Source of the DNA: Elusimicrobiota bacterium
GTDB lineage: Bacteria; Elusimicrobiota; UBA8919
Direction: 5' to 3'
Assembly: GCA_003452965.1 (NCBI GenBank)
Contig: DMMW01000070.1
Coordinates: 3,700 to 23,471, forward strand
DNA length: 19,772 nt
The notes below the pieces were generated by a model. It was given only the letters and a program-made list of their open reading frames with translations, searched no databases and was not told the DNA's origin. A program made the position numbers and the translations under genes. Below are positions 1 to 7,068 of this stretch, in pieces. How positions within the stretch are numbered: the first letter of the stretch is position 1; every line of letters begins with the position of its first letter.

Positions 1-59
1 CTTCGGCGGGCAAGCACTATCCCACTCCGCCCTCCGCCAGCTGGCGGAGGCGGACGCAC
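1..59. repeat. GC-rich palindromic element downstream of the Gfo/Idh/MocA gene
   Basis: The 59 bases to the left of the oxidoreductase stop codon are strongly GC-rich in an AT-rich window. They contain a perfect 20-bp palindrome at 31-50 (arms CCTCCGCCAG / CTGGCGGAGG), extended by further CCGCC/GGCGG material on both sides. On the minus strand it lies just after the last gene, so it could form a hairpin in the mRNA 3' end, but no T-run follows it within the window. A related GC-rich inverted repeat ending in the same GGAGGCGGAC string lies at 5514-5548, so I read this as one copy of a dispersed palindrome family and not as a dedicated terminator. The left part of the element may continue beyond the window. 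Confidence 0.7.
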
Positions 60-1256
60 TCATACATTGATCCACTTTTGTTTTTTATAACTTTCCAATA
101 TCTTTTCACACAATAAAACTTCATTATGTCCGTCAACAAATGTAGCATAATCCGGATTTTTTTTAAAATTATTTTTTATTACATCACCATAGAAACTCTT
201 CATAAAATTATATAATGCATCAAGATAACCTTCGGGATGTCCACCCGGATAATTAACATATTTTTTTACTTTATTAGATAATAAATTAGAATCTCTAAGC
301 AGTATTTCATTAGCTTTATCTCTATATCCAACCCACAATTGTTCCGGTTCTTCCTGATCCCAGCATACAGATTTTTTGGAACCGTCAATTTCAAAATAAA
401 GCCTATTTTTTCTGCCTGGACTTACTTGAGAAACTGTAAAAACACCTTTTGCATCATTATTAAAATTCAGCAATACCGACGCATAATCTTCGGTTGAGAT
501 TTTTATATTTTGATTTGCCCGTTTTCTTGTATTATGAACGATATTTAAATCGCCAAAAACCTTAACTATTTTCAAGCCCGTGATATATTGGACTAAATCA
601 CACCAGTGTGAACCGATATCGGAAATTGCTCTCGTTTTTCCACCAAGATTAGAATCAACTCGCCAATTAAAATCTGTTTCGTATAATAACCAATCCTGTA
701 AATAAGAACCGTGTATAGAATAAATATCTCCAATTTCACCGTTACACACCATTTCTTTTATCTGCTGCACCAACGGATAGAATCGGTAGTTATAATTAAC
801 TGCGTTTAGTAATCTTGTTTTTTTAGCTAACTCAACTAATTTTCCTGAGTCAACAGAATTTGTTGTTAAAGGTTTTTCTGAAATGATATGTTTGCCACTT
901 TCAAGAATGTCTTTATTGATTTGAAAATGTAAAAAATTAGGTGTGCAATTATGAATTACTTCTATATCTTTGTCTTCTAAAAGTTGTTTATAATTGTTGT
1001 ATACTTTTAGTATGTTTAATTGTTTGACTTTTTTGGGGGTATTTTTTCCTGATGCTATAGCGGTTACTTCAACAAAACCCAAACGACGCAGAGCTTCAAT
1101 GTGTATAGGTCCGATAAATCCTGCACCAATTATTCCAACCTTTATCCTCCTTCGCTGAATATTACATTGTTCAGTATTTATCACATATTTGTGTATAGCT
1201 TCGGAAGGATTTCGCTCATATTTATTGACTATTTTGCGTCGTTTCATGCTATGCAT
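60..1256 (-). CDS. Gfo/Idh/MocA family NAD(P)-dependent oxidoreductase
   Basis: This is a two-domain sugar or polyol dehydrogenase-type oxidoreductase that would oxidise a sugar, sugar acid or inositol-like substrate with NAD(P) in the cytoplasm. The Rossmann motif VGIIGAGFIG lies at residues 40-49. The family EKP motif, with the catalytic lysine, is at 127-129. NYNYRFYP is at 154-161, and the substrate-site string DIGSHWCDL at 214-222 carries the usual Asp and His. Substrate cannot be told from sequence. It is the last gene of the sugar cluster and overlaps the stop of the preceding TIM-barrel gene by 8 nt, so it is probably translationally coupled. The start is uncertain: about 38 Lys/Arg-rich residues precede the first beta strand, where the family normally has only a few. 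A strong AAGGAGG lies inside this extension (1146-1152), but no usual start codon follows it in frame. The first ATG (1256) or the fourth codon (1247) is the only available ATG upstream. Confidence 0.88.
   Translation of the reverse strand: MHSMKRRKIVNKYERNPSEAIHKYVINTEQCNIQRRRIKVGIIGAGFIGPIHIEALRRLGFVEVTAIASGKNTPKKVKQLNILKVYNNYKQLLEDKDIEVIHNCTPNFLHFQINKDILESGKHIISEKPLTTNSVDSGKLVELAKKTRLLNAVNYNYRFYPLVQQIKEMVCNGEIGDIYSIHGSYLQDWLLYETDFNWRVDSNLGGKTRAISDIGSHWCDLVQYITGLKIVKVFGDLNIVHNTRKRANQNIKISTEDYASVLLNFNNDAKGVFTVSQVSPGRKNRLYFEIDGSKKSVCWDQEEPEQLWVGYRDKANEILLRDSNLLSNKVKKYVNYPGGHPEGYLDALYNFMKSFYGDVIKNNFKKNPDYATFVDGHNEVLLCEKILESYKKQKWINV
1146..1152 (-). promoter_or_regulatory. Shine-Dalgarno-like AAGGAGG inside the Gfo/Idh/MocA reading frame
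   Basis: On the minus strand AAGGAGG occurs in frame, coding the Arg-Arg just before the first Rossmann strand. The following codons are ATA AAG GTT GGA. The family start would be expected here, but no ATG, GTG or TTG is in frame at normal spacing. It may be a relic of the ancestral start site whose start codon was lost, or it may drive initiation from a non-canonical codon. It could also be chance Arg codons. Confidence 0.35.
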
Positions 1257-2022
1257 AATTTTGCATCATATTTCTTAAATATTTAACACATTCAGGAATG
1301 GTGGATTCTTCTTCGCTTTCACCTTCATATTCAATACTTAAATAACCATTATAGTTATTTTTCTTAAGTATATCAAAAATTTTATTATAATCCAATTTAC
1401 GCGATATGCCGTTTCCATCTGCACCATACATTTTTGCATGAATAATGGACGCCATATCCATCGTTTTCTCAATTGAAGTATATAAGTCCTTAAAATTACC
1501 GGTATCTAAACATAATTTTAGCCATTCAGAATTAAGCACATTAAATAAATTAAAAACATCATCAGATGTTTTAATAAAACCATGGTGATTTTCTAATGCT
1601 AATGTTATCCCTTTTTCAGATGCATAATCAACAGATATTTTGGTTAATTTAATGACTTCTTTCCATAATAACGTTGCATCACCCTGAGGAACACCAGCAA
1701 AATATCTTACAACAGGTACACCTAAGTAATAACCTATATCTATCCATTTTTTTAGTTTTTCCACTTCTTCTTTACGCTCTATTTCTGTTGCTTTACCAAA
1801 ATTTGTAGTTGCACTTAAAAGATAAATATCTAAATGCAAATCAGTACAAAGTTTTTTTATTTTACGAAGATATTTTTCATCGGTTGAAGGGAAATGGACA
1901 TCAAGCAATTCTACTCCGTCTAATTTCAGTTCTTTAGCTGTTTTTTCAATCCAACCGATTTGGTCAATCTTATTTGCTTCAATTGTCCTATGATAGGACC
2001 ATGAACTGATACCGAGCCTCAT
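1249..2022 (-). CDS. TIM-barrel sugar phosphate isomerase/epimerase-like protein (AP-endonuclease-2 / xylose-isomerase-like fold)
   Basis: A 257-residue single-domain protein of the Xyl-isom/AP_endonuc_2 superfamily. These enzymes use a divalent metal to isomerise or epimerise ketoses, keto-acids or inosose derivatives. Metal and catalytic residues stand at the expected strand ends: E144 in LALENHH, D173 in LDTGN, H195 in IIHAK and E231 in YLSIEYEGE. The N-terminus (RLGISSWSY) is the usual first strand, so the start is right. The minus strand shows a GGGGG Shine-Dalgarno-like run shortly before the ATG. It lies between the UxaE-like gene and the Gfo/Idh/MocA gene, and the combination of TIM-barrel isomerase and Gfo/Idh/MocA dehydrogenase is typical of inositol and rare-sugar pathways. 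It is only distantly similar to the second such protein at 3439-4269. The substrate is unknown. Confidence 0.88.
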   Translation of the reverse strand: MRLGISSWSYHRTIEANKIDQIGWIEKTAKELKLDGVELLDVHFPSTDEKYLRKIKKLCTDLHLDIYLLSATTNFGKATEIERKEEVEKLKKWIDIGYYLGVPVVRYFAGVPQGDATLLWKEVIKLTKISVDYASEKGITLALENHHGFIKTSDDVFNLFNVLNSEWLKLCLDTGNFKDLYTSIEKTMDMASIIHAKMYGADGNGISRKLDYNKIFDILKKNNYNGYLSIEYEGESEEESTIPECVKYLRNMMQNYA

Positions 2023-2073
2023 TAAACCCCCAAAAATAAAATGTTATATGATTTTATGGATGTGAACTATTTA

Positions 2074-2176
2074 AATCGTGAGATAGCGCGATAGTGCGTT
2101 AGTGGGATGGAATTGGAATTTTTATATTATATTTAACATATCCTATCGCACAATCCCACAACCCCGCTATCGCACA
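2074..2176 (+). repeat. About 100-bp MITE-like repeat, copy A
   Basis: This element fills most of the gap between the UxaE-like gene and the TIM-barrel gene at 1249-2022. It starts AATCGTGAGATAG, has an AT-only core including ATTTAACATAT, and ends CCCCGCTATCGCACAAC. The reverse complement of 4319-4413 matches it almost end to end, with one gap of about 8 nt. Its two ends are themselves imperfect inverted repeats built from GTGCGATAG-like units, so the transcript could fold into one long hairpin. No ORF or transposase is present. Each copy lies upstream of one of the two TIM-barrel isomerase genes. Confidence 0.8.
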
Positions 2177-2232
2177 ACTCCAAACATATTTAGCAATGAA
2201 ATCTATACCTCTAAAGTCACTGCGACTTTTCT

Positions 2233-3336
2233 CTATAAAAAATCTGTTACGTGTCTTACTATGTGTGCTTTTAAAACTTTATTATAATCAGTTATATTTA
2301 CTTTTAAAACCGATTCCATTCTTTTAGATAAATCTGGTGATGTTAAAATTGTACCGTATGTGACGTGCAATAACTGCCTTAAATCATCGTTACCAGCGTT
2401 GCTTTCTAATAATGAGACCATTGTTTGAGAATCAGTATTATGTATATCCGGTATATTCCCGGTATTACAGGTTATATGATAAGTCGCTTTTGCCATATTA
2501 TAATTTTCATAAGAAACTTTATATATCTCATTAAATAAATCTAAATCATATTTAGCTACTATTTTCAATTCTTCAAGATACCATGTCCCTGCAGTTTTTA
2601 AATGAAAATCCTTTTTCAATACTTTTGCAATGATTGGATATATTGAGAATTTATCACTACCCGAATGAACACTTATTTTAAATCCGTACCTACGGCTTAA
2701 TTTTGTGATTTCTTCTAAATAATTGGTAAAATCTTTTAAATCTTTTATTCTTTTGTTATTTTCTGTTTTATAATAATAATCAATCGCTTTTTCAAAATAT
2801 CCTGGGAAATGGGGCGCTATTTCAGTTATCTCTATTCTTTTATTTTTTAACTCATCCATTAAATCAGAAACATACTTCAAATCGGTTATACTTTCCGTCT
2901 CGTCCAGCGAGATTTCACTTGTAAAATTTTCTTTTCCTCTTAATTGGCAGGTTAAGTCGTAAAATAATTTAATCTTATCTATTAAATCTTTTTTGTTTTT
3001 ATTTAATGCATCCGATAAATCGTAAGTGAAATGAGTGCATCCCGACTCAGCGGCTATTGTTACTTCTTTTTCATTTCTTAAATGGTCTCCGTCAGAACCC
3101 CAAGGTCTTGTTAAACCGACTTTCTGAGCGCTTTCACTTGCCGACTCTATAACTTCTTTAAATGATCTTTTTGTCCTTTCAATTTCCCTGGCTGACTGCT
3201 GAGCTAACATAACATTGAGCGAATACTCTTTAGAAACCTCTGCCTGAACAATGTTACCAAGTTTCCAATAAGAACGATACCCTAATCCGAATATCGGATA
3301 ATTAGTTAGTACTGACGGTAAATATTTTTTTTCCAT
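2233..3336 (-). CDS. uxaE: Tagaturonate epimerase (UxaE) family protein
   Basis: Matches the UxaE family, known from Thermotoga as a D-tagaturonate epimerase acting in D-galacturonate breakdown. The diagnostic string HSGSDKFSIYP is at residues 224-234, followed by FHLKTAGTWYLEEL near 244. SLDETES is at 143-149 and the IAPHFPGYFEKAIDY block starts at 173; all align with family hallmarks. The protein (367 aa) seems shorter than the Thermotoga enzyme as I remember it, so it may be a divergent member with another substrate. The start is taken at the ATG at 3336, preceded by an AAAGGA-type site; the reading frame also has an upstream GTG (3354) six codons earlier. It is flanked by two TIM-barrel isomerase-like genes and is probably cotranscribed with them, although palindromic repeats fill both gaps. 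Family assignment is firm; the exact reaction is inferred. Confidence 0.85.
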   Translation of the reverse strand: MEKKYLPSVLTNYPIFGLGYRSYWKLGNIVQAEVSKEYSLNVMLAQQSAREIERTKRSFKEVIESASESAQKVGLTRPWGSDGDHLRNEKEVTIAAESGCTHFTYDLSDALNKNKKDLIDKIKLFYDLTCQLRGKENFTSEISLDETESITDLKYVSDLMDELKNKRIEITEIAPHFPGYFEKAIDYYYKTENNKRIKDLKDFTNYLEEITKLSRRYGFKISVHSGSDKFSIYPIIAKVLKKDFHLKTAGTWYLEELKIVAKYDLDLFNEIYKVSYENYNMAKATYHITCNTGNIPDIHNTDSQTMVSLLESNAGNDDLRQLLHVTYGTILTSPDLSKRMESVLKVNITDYNKVLKAHIVRHVTDFL

Positions 3337-3358
3337 ATATTTTTTCCTTTCCACTATA

Positions 3359-3404
3359 GCACGACTAAAGTCGTGCCTACAACAACCGGCAGGGAAACCC
3401 TGCC
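3359..3404. repeat. Tandem pair of small hairpins
   Basis: Two adjacent near-perfect hairpins occupy the gap between the TIM-barrel gene and the UxaE-like gene. One is 3359-3376 (GCACGACT AA AGTCGTGC) and the other 3388-3404 (GGCAGGG AAA CCCTGCC). The minus-strand flanks (TAGTAGT before the first hairpin and TTGTTGTAGG before the second) recur at 5551-5605, where the same two-hairpin order is seen with different stem bases. This marks a dispersed repeat family and not an isolated terminator; no T-run follows either hairpin. Confidence 0.75.
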
Positions 3405-3438
3405 ACTACTATGAACAATGAACTAATTACTATAAACT

Positions 3439-4269
3439 TTACTTAACACCTAATTCTTTTAATTTATTCAGACTTGCTAAGGTTCCACGTTCAACATCTT
3501 CAAATGTTTCATATTCAATGGAATAATAACCATTGTAACCGATTTTTCCTAGTTCTTTTATTATCGGAGTCCAATCAATAATTCCTTCGCCAAAAGCACA
3601 GTACTCGTTTTTATCGTTAACCTTTTTAACGTCTTTCCAATGGGCATATTTAATATATTTGGCAACTTTTCTTAACCCTTTTAACGGATCCTCTCCATAA
3701 AAATAAAAATTTGCCGGATCAAAATTTATTGCAACCGCCTTACTTTTTATCCCCTTTAAAACTTTTAGACAATCGTCACCGTTTGCAGTTATACCGCCAT
3801 GATTTTCAATACAAAGTGTTATATTTTTTTTCTCTGCATATTTACCGACATTATTCAAAGAATCCCATACTTTTTTATATGTGGAATCTGTTATTTTTGA
3901 TTTTTCAATAAAACCGGCAAAAATCCTTATTATTCTACTATCCAACATATCAGCTAAATCTATCGCTCGTTTTACATTCTCTATCTGTCTGTTAATATCA
4001 TCATCATTGTTTAATGTAAAATCATTGCCGATAGCAATTGAAGAGATTGATACACAATATTTTTCAGATAATTCTTTTGCTTTTTTTGCTTCTTCTACCG
4101 GATTTGTGCTATCTAATGAATTTTTAGTTTCTTTTGCATCTATATGCATCTCCAAACCGCAAATTCCTAATTTATTAACGCTTTTAAAATATTCTTTAAC
4201 ACTAAGTTTTCTAAATCCCCATGCCGCAGCAATAATCCTGCTTTTTGTTGAACAACAGCAACAAGACAT
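3439..4269 (-). CDS. TIM-barrel sugar phosphate isomerase/epimerase-like protein with Cys-rich N-terminus
   Basis: A 276-residue Xyl-isom/AP_endonuc_2 superfamily protein, expected to isomerise or epimerise a sugar or keto-sugar acid using a divalent metal. Likely metal and catalytic residues are E155 (CIENHGG), D184 (NFDPAN), H210 (AHWKD), E228 (GEG) and E252 (YSIEYE). The AHWKD...FGEG...DW block is typical of this superfamily. The ATG is well supported by GGAGGT six nt upstream (4276-4281). The N-terminus is odd: residues 3-6 are four consecutive cysteines before the first strand (RIIAAAWGF). The gene follows the MDR dehydrogenase and precedes the UxaE-like gene. It shares fold and motifs with the 1249-2022 product but is too different to be a recent duplicate. 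Confidence 0.88.
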   Translation of the reverse strand: MSCCCCSTKSRIIAAAWGFRKLSVKEYFKSVNKLGICGLEMHIDAKETKNSLDSTNPVEEAKKAKELSEKYCVSISSIAIGNDFTLNNDDDINRQIENVKRAIDLADMLDSRIIRIFAGFIEKSKITDSTYKKVWDSLNNVGKYAEKKNITLCIENHGGITANGDDCLKVLKGIKSKAVAINFDPANFYFYGEDPLKGLRKVAKYIKYAHWKDVKKVNDKNEYCAFGEGIIDWTPIIKELGKIGYNGYYSIEYETFEDVERGTLASLNKLKELGVK

Positions 4270-4318
4270 ATTTTAACCTCCATTATTAAGTTATAGCGTT
4301 CATTGAGTTTTTAAAAGT

Positions 4319-4413
4319 GTGCGATAGCGGGGTTGTGCGATAGAATATGTTAAATTATTAATAAAAAATCCTATCCTATCCCACTAACGCACCATCGCAC
4401 TATATCACGATTC
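4319..4413 (-). repeat. About 100-bp MITE-like repeat, copy B
   Basis: This is the second copy of the element at 2074-2176, in the opposite orientation. Starting GTGCGATAGCGGGGTTGTG and ending TATATCACGATT, its reverse complement aligns with copy A over almost the whole length. It has an internal duplication of TGCGATAG and an AT-only core. Terminal parts are imperfect inverted repeats. It fills the space between the MDR dehydrogenase stop (4422) and the TIM-barrel gene start (4269). It has no coding capacity; mobilisation in trans is possible but not shown. Confidence 0.8.
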
Positions 4414-4421
4414 TATTAAAT

Positions 4422-5471
4422 CTACCATTTCAGTAATATTTTTAATATTTCATATCTGTTTTTTTTCAAGTCCTTATATGCTTTTGGGGCATCATCAACT
4501 GAATATTCATCACTAAACAATGATTTTGCATCAAATTTCTTTTCACTGATTAGTTTTAATATAGCATCTTTATCACCGGGTTTAAACTGGCAGCTCATTG
4601 AAATTCTCATATTTTTTGTAAACCATCTTTGATAAGGATCTATCGGAATTGCCCAGATATAATAACCCTGAAAATGAATTCTGCAACCGTCATCATCTAT
4701 TTCCCAGCCGCCATCTTTCACATATTTATAAACCTGTCTTGCAGAATCGGCATCGCCGGAACATTCAATAACCACATCTGCCATTTTACCGTCAGTATAT
4801 TCCTTTATTTGTTCGATATAATCAACCTTAGATGAATCTATTATATGGTCGGCAAATTTTTTAGCACGTGATAAACGCGTTTTATGAATGTCCATTGCAA
4901 TAACTTTCCCTGCACCTTTTAACTTAGCCAACTGCATAGAAGATAATCCTACGGTTCCTGCTCCTATAATTAAAACGTTTTCACCGCGTTTGATTCCAAC
5001 TTTATCTATTCCTTTTTTAGCAACCGCTGCAAGATACGCTATTACAGATTCTTTATAAGAAACATTGTCAGGAATCTTTACGCATAAATCCTGTCTCCCG
5101 CCCAAAGTTTTTGAATTTTTAATAGCATATTCCGTTTGCCCGCCCCAAGAAGCGCAGCAATCAGGATAATATCTGACTTCATTTGCCATTACCCTGTCAC
5201 CAACTTTTAGTTTTTCGCCGCTAAACGTCAAAGAAGCTTTTTTACCTACATAAACAACTTCACCTACCTCTTCATAACCTGGCACAGTTGGATACCATAC
5301 TTCAGTTTGATAAGACAAAGCATCATACACCGTCAATTCGGTCCCGCAGCTTATACCGCTATATTTTGTTTTTACTACTACGGTTTCATCATCTAACGGT
5401 GCTAATCGTATTTTTTTTACAACAGCATTACCAGGTCTTTCAAAAACTATTGCTTTTCCTTTTTCAAACAT
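4422..5471 (-). CDS. MDR-superfamily zinc-type alcohol/polyol dehydrogenase
   Basis: A 349-residue medium-chain dehydrogenase/reductase of the threonine/sorbitol dehydrogenase-like group, expected to oxidise a polyol or sugar alcohol (or reduce a ketose) with NAD(P). The GroES-like catalytic domain carries SGISCGTEL with C42 as the first catalytic zinc ligand. The second ligand position, usually the His of PGHE, is tyrosine (PGYEEVG, Y66); as I recall this also occurs in BchC-like members of the superfamily. The four-cysteine structural zinc lobe is not evident; only a CC pair at 105-106 is present. The Rossmann motif GAGTVG is at 170-175 with D194 at the end of the next strand. The start is the ATG at 5471, which has AGGAG six nt upstream; an in-frame TTG two codons earlier is less likely. 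It opens the run of sugar-modifying genes downstream of the binding protein. Confidence 0.85.
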   Translation of the reverse strand: MFEKGKAIVFERPGNAVVKKIRLAPLDDETVVVKTKYSGISCGTELTVYDALSYQTEVWYPTVPGYEEVGEVVYVGKKASLTFSGEKLKVGDRVMANEVRYYPDCCASWGGQTEYAIKNSKTLGGRQDLCVKIPDNVSYKESVIAYLAAVAKKGIDKVGIKRGENVLIIGAGTVGLSSMQLAKLKGAGKVIAMDIHKTRLSRAKKFADHIIDSSKVDYIEQIKEYTDGKMADVVIECSGDADSARQVYKYVKDGGWEIDDDGCRIHFQGYYIWAIPIDPYQRWFTKNMRISMSCQFKPGDKDAILKLISEKKFDAKSLFSDEYSVDDAPKAYKDLKKNRYEILKILLKW

Positions 5472-5513
5472 TTTCAACTCCTTTTATTAGTGCCGACCCC
5501 TAAACTTCCGCAA

Positions 5514-5548
5514 TCCGCCAATACGTCGGCTGACGGAGCGGAGGCGGA
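5514..5548. repeat. GC-rich imperfect inverted repeat
   Basis: TCCGCC (5514-5519) and GGCGGA (5543-5548) form outer arms around an inner short hairpin CGTC GGCT GACG (5524-5535). Its end, GGAGGCGGAC, is shared with the element at 1-59, which suggests the same dispersed palindrome family. It lies upstream of the MDR dehydrogenase start, between that gene and the hairpin pair at 5551-5605. Confidence 0.55.
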
Positions 5549-5550
5549 CC

Positions 5551-5605
5551 GTAGTCGGCCAATCAAGATTGGCAACTACAAGTGAGGTAATCCTGCTACT
5601 ACTAT
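5551..5605. repeat. Second copy of the tandem-hairpin repeat
   Basis: On the minus strand this reads TAGTAGTAGCAGGATTACC then TTGTAGTTGCCAATCTTGATTGGC, the same layout and flanks as the pair at 3359-3404 but with changed stems. The second hairpin is intact (GCCAATC AA GATTGGC, 5558-5573, with outer GTAGT/ACTAC arms at 5551-5579). The first hairpin is decayed. A related single hairpin sits at 19728-19743. Confidence 0.65.
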
Positions 5606-5634
5606 AACTCCAATCTAACTGACCATGTCATTTT

Positions 5635-5702
5635 GTATTTCTAACAAATAGAAGTCCCCGTTAGAAATTGATTGCCCTTTTATGGCAGTATTTCTAACGG
5701 GG
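5635..5702 (-). repeat. 13-bp inverted repeat with an alternative partner, downstream of the binding-protein gene
   Basis: A perfect 13-bp inverted repeat (CCCCGTTAGAAAT at 5656-5668, ATTTCTAACGGGG at 5690-5702) begins about 15 nt after the solute-binding protein stop codon. A further direct copy of GTATTTCTAAC at 5635-5645 can pair with the same central GTTAGAAAT, so two mutually exclusive hairpins are possible. On the transcribed strand no U-run follows, so this is not a standard intrinsic terminator. It may protect the upstream mRNA end, attenuate read-through into the dehydrogenase gene, or be another dispersed repeat. Confidence 0.6.
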
Positions 5703-5717
5703 CATATTTTAAGAGTT

Positions 5718-6989
5718 TTATTTTTTCTTTGCCGAATCTTCTTTTATGCTCAATAACTTTTTGTCTATATCGCTTTTAATATCTTTCAATGCGGCATCTA
5801 AATCTTTTTTACCTAATAACGCCAATGTCCAATTCCGTGAATATGAACTCCGCATCTCGCTATAATTTTTAATTCTTGGATTTAAAGGCACGGTCGCTTT
5901 TTCAGCAGCCTCTAAATAATACTTTAGTCCTTCAGGCGGTGGTGTAACAAAAGTTGAGTATGCAATTTCTTTGTAAACCGGAATACCATTTCTACCTCTT
6001 GCAAATATCTCCATACCTTTTTTTCCGCAATAATAGCTGATAAACCTGAACGCCTCTTCCGGATGTTTTGAATCTTTCGCTAATACTAAACCAGCATCAT
6101 CAAACATATATGTAATCTTTCTTTTGGGCGGCTTCGGTATCGGAGCAACTGCCCACTTAAAATTTTTAATATATGCAAGGGATGAAAGCATCCATGTCGG
6201 TGCCGGAACCATTGCAACCATACCGGATAAAAACGGTTCCGAACCGCCTTTGCCTGTGAATGCAGATAATTCCGCTTGGGAAGGAGCAGCGGCAGTATTT
6301 AACTTAAGTAGGAATTCCAGTGCCTCTTTTGCTTGCGGGCTATCAATAACACATTTTCTATTTTTTACATCTATTATATTGCCGCCATTCAGCATTATCC
6401 ACTGATCACCGGGCGGTAACAATGAACCGAATTGTTTCCTGACGCCACCTTCAGTCTTTTTTGCGGTTAATTTTGTAGCAGCGTCCAGATAATCGTCCCA
6501 TGTCCATTTTTCGTTTGGATATGCGACATTGTTTTTGTCAAACATGTCTTTGTTATAAACTAAACAAAGAGTCTTTAATTGCAGAGGAAACGCATATAGC
6601 TCTCCGTTATATGTATATTGATCAACAATACATTTAAAATATTTGCTTAAATCAATTTTATATTTTTTGACATACTCTCCCATCGGATATAATGCGCCGC
6701 GTTCTTTTAAATCATCCAATCCCATCCACCACATAAAAACATCTGGCGGGGTTCCTGCCGCAAGTTCTGTAAGAATTTTTTCAGGTCTTACGCCCCATTC
6801 AAGTTTAACCTTAATATCCGGATTTTCTTTTTCAAATTCTGCGGTTATTTCCTTCATTATCTTTATCTGATCGACAACCGTCTCTGCATTTGAAAACCGA
6901 ATAGTAACCTTACCTTTGTCAGATTCTTTTCTACCGCAACCAACTGCAACAAACAAACAAAAAGCAATTAAAACCAGTTTTTTCAACAT
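5718..6989 (-). CDS. ABC-transporter sugar-binding lipoprotein (solute-binding protein family 1)
   Basis: An extracellular solute-binding protein of the MalE/UgpB type that captures a sugar outside the cytoplasmic membrane for an ABC importer. The N-terminus is a lipoprotein signal: KK, a hydrophobic stretch, then AVGC with C18 as the lipid-modified cysteine. The mature part shows family features, including the WWMGLDDLKERGALYPM block, the GELYAFPLQ strand and a WTWDDYLDAATKLT segment. The start is the ATG at 6989, directly after GGAGGT (6993-6998); the frame is open for 17 more codons upstream, but those give a non-signal-like sequence. No permease or ATPase gene is next to it, so the importer is elsewhere or the protein shares membrane components. 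It follows the sigma-54/activator pair and precedes the sugar-modifying genes, so it probably brings in their substrate or an oligomer of it. The ligand is not predictable. Confidence 0.9.
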   Translation of the reverse strand: MLKKLVLIAFCLFVAVGCGRKESDKGKVTIRFSNAETVVDQIKIMKEITAEFEKENPDIKVKLEWGVRPEKILTELAAGTPPDVFMWWMGLDDLKERGALYPMGEYVKKYKIDLSKYFKCIVDQYTYNGELYAFPLQLKTLCLVYNKDMFDKNNVAYPNEKWTWDDYLDAATKLTAKKTEGGVRKQFGSLLPPGDQWIMLNGGNIIDVKNRKCVIDSPQAKEALEFLLKLNTAAAPSQAELSAFTGKGGSEPFLSGMVAMVPAPTWMLSSLAYIKNFKWAVAPIPKPPKRKITYMFDDAGLVLAKDSKHPEEAFRFISYYCGKKGMEIFARGRNGIPVYKEIAYSTFVTPPPEGLKYYLEAAEKATVPLNPRIKNYSEMRSSYSRNWTLALLGKKDLDAALKDIKSDIDKKLLSIKEDSAKKK

Positions 6990-7011
6990 CTTACCTCCAA
7001 TTATTCGCCAT

Positions 7012-7068
7012 AGTTCCTTAGGAACTTTAGCAGATTTCACCTGTTCATATTTTATAAGAACATAGGTG
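7012..7068. promoter_or_regulatory. Two hairpins between the activator gene and the binding-protein gene
   Basis: The 89-bp leader holds a 15-nt palindrome AGTTCC TTA GGAACT (7012-7026) and a bulged hairpin (CACCTGTTC at 7038-7046 pairing with GAACATAGGTG at 7058-7068). Either could act as an operator, a weak transcript barrier after the activator gene, or a repeat. I could not find a convincing sigma-54 -24/-12 pair (GG-N10-GC) on the minus strand here. A function is therefore only inferred from position. Confidence 0.4.

Noticed and set aside
3881..4276. Plus-strand open frame of 131 codons opposite the Cys-rich TIM-barrel gene
   Set aside because: It is antisense to a gene with clear motifs and a strong ribosome-binding site; the hydrophobic look follows from reading the complement.
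5472..5500. CGGCACTAATAAAAGG upstream of the MDR dehydrogenase as a -24/-12 promoter
   Set aside because: It has a -24-like GGCAC but AG instead of GC at the -12 position, and that part is the Shine-Dalgarno sequence.
6990..7040. Longer N-terminus for the solute-binding protein
   Set aside because: The 17 extra codons read through a palindrome and would bury the lipoprotein signal; the ATG at 6989 has its own GGAGGT.
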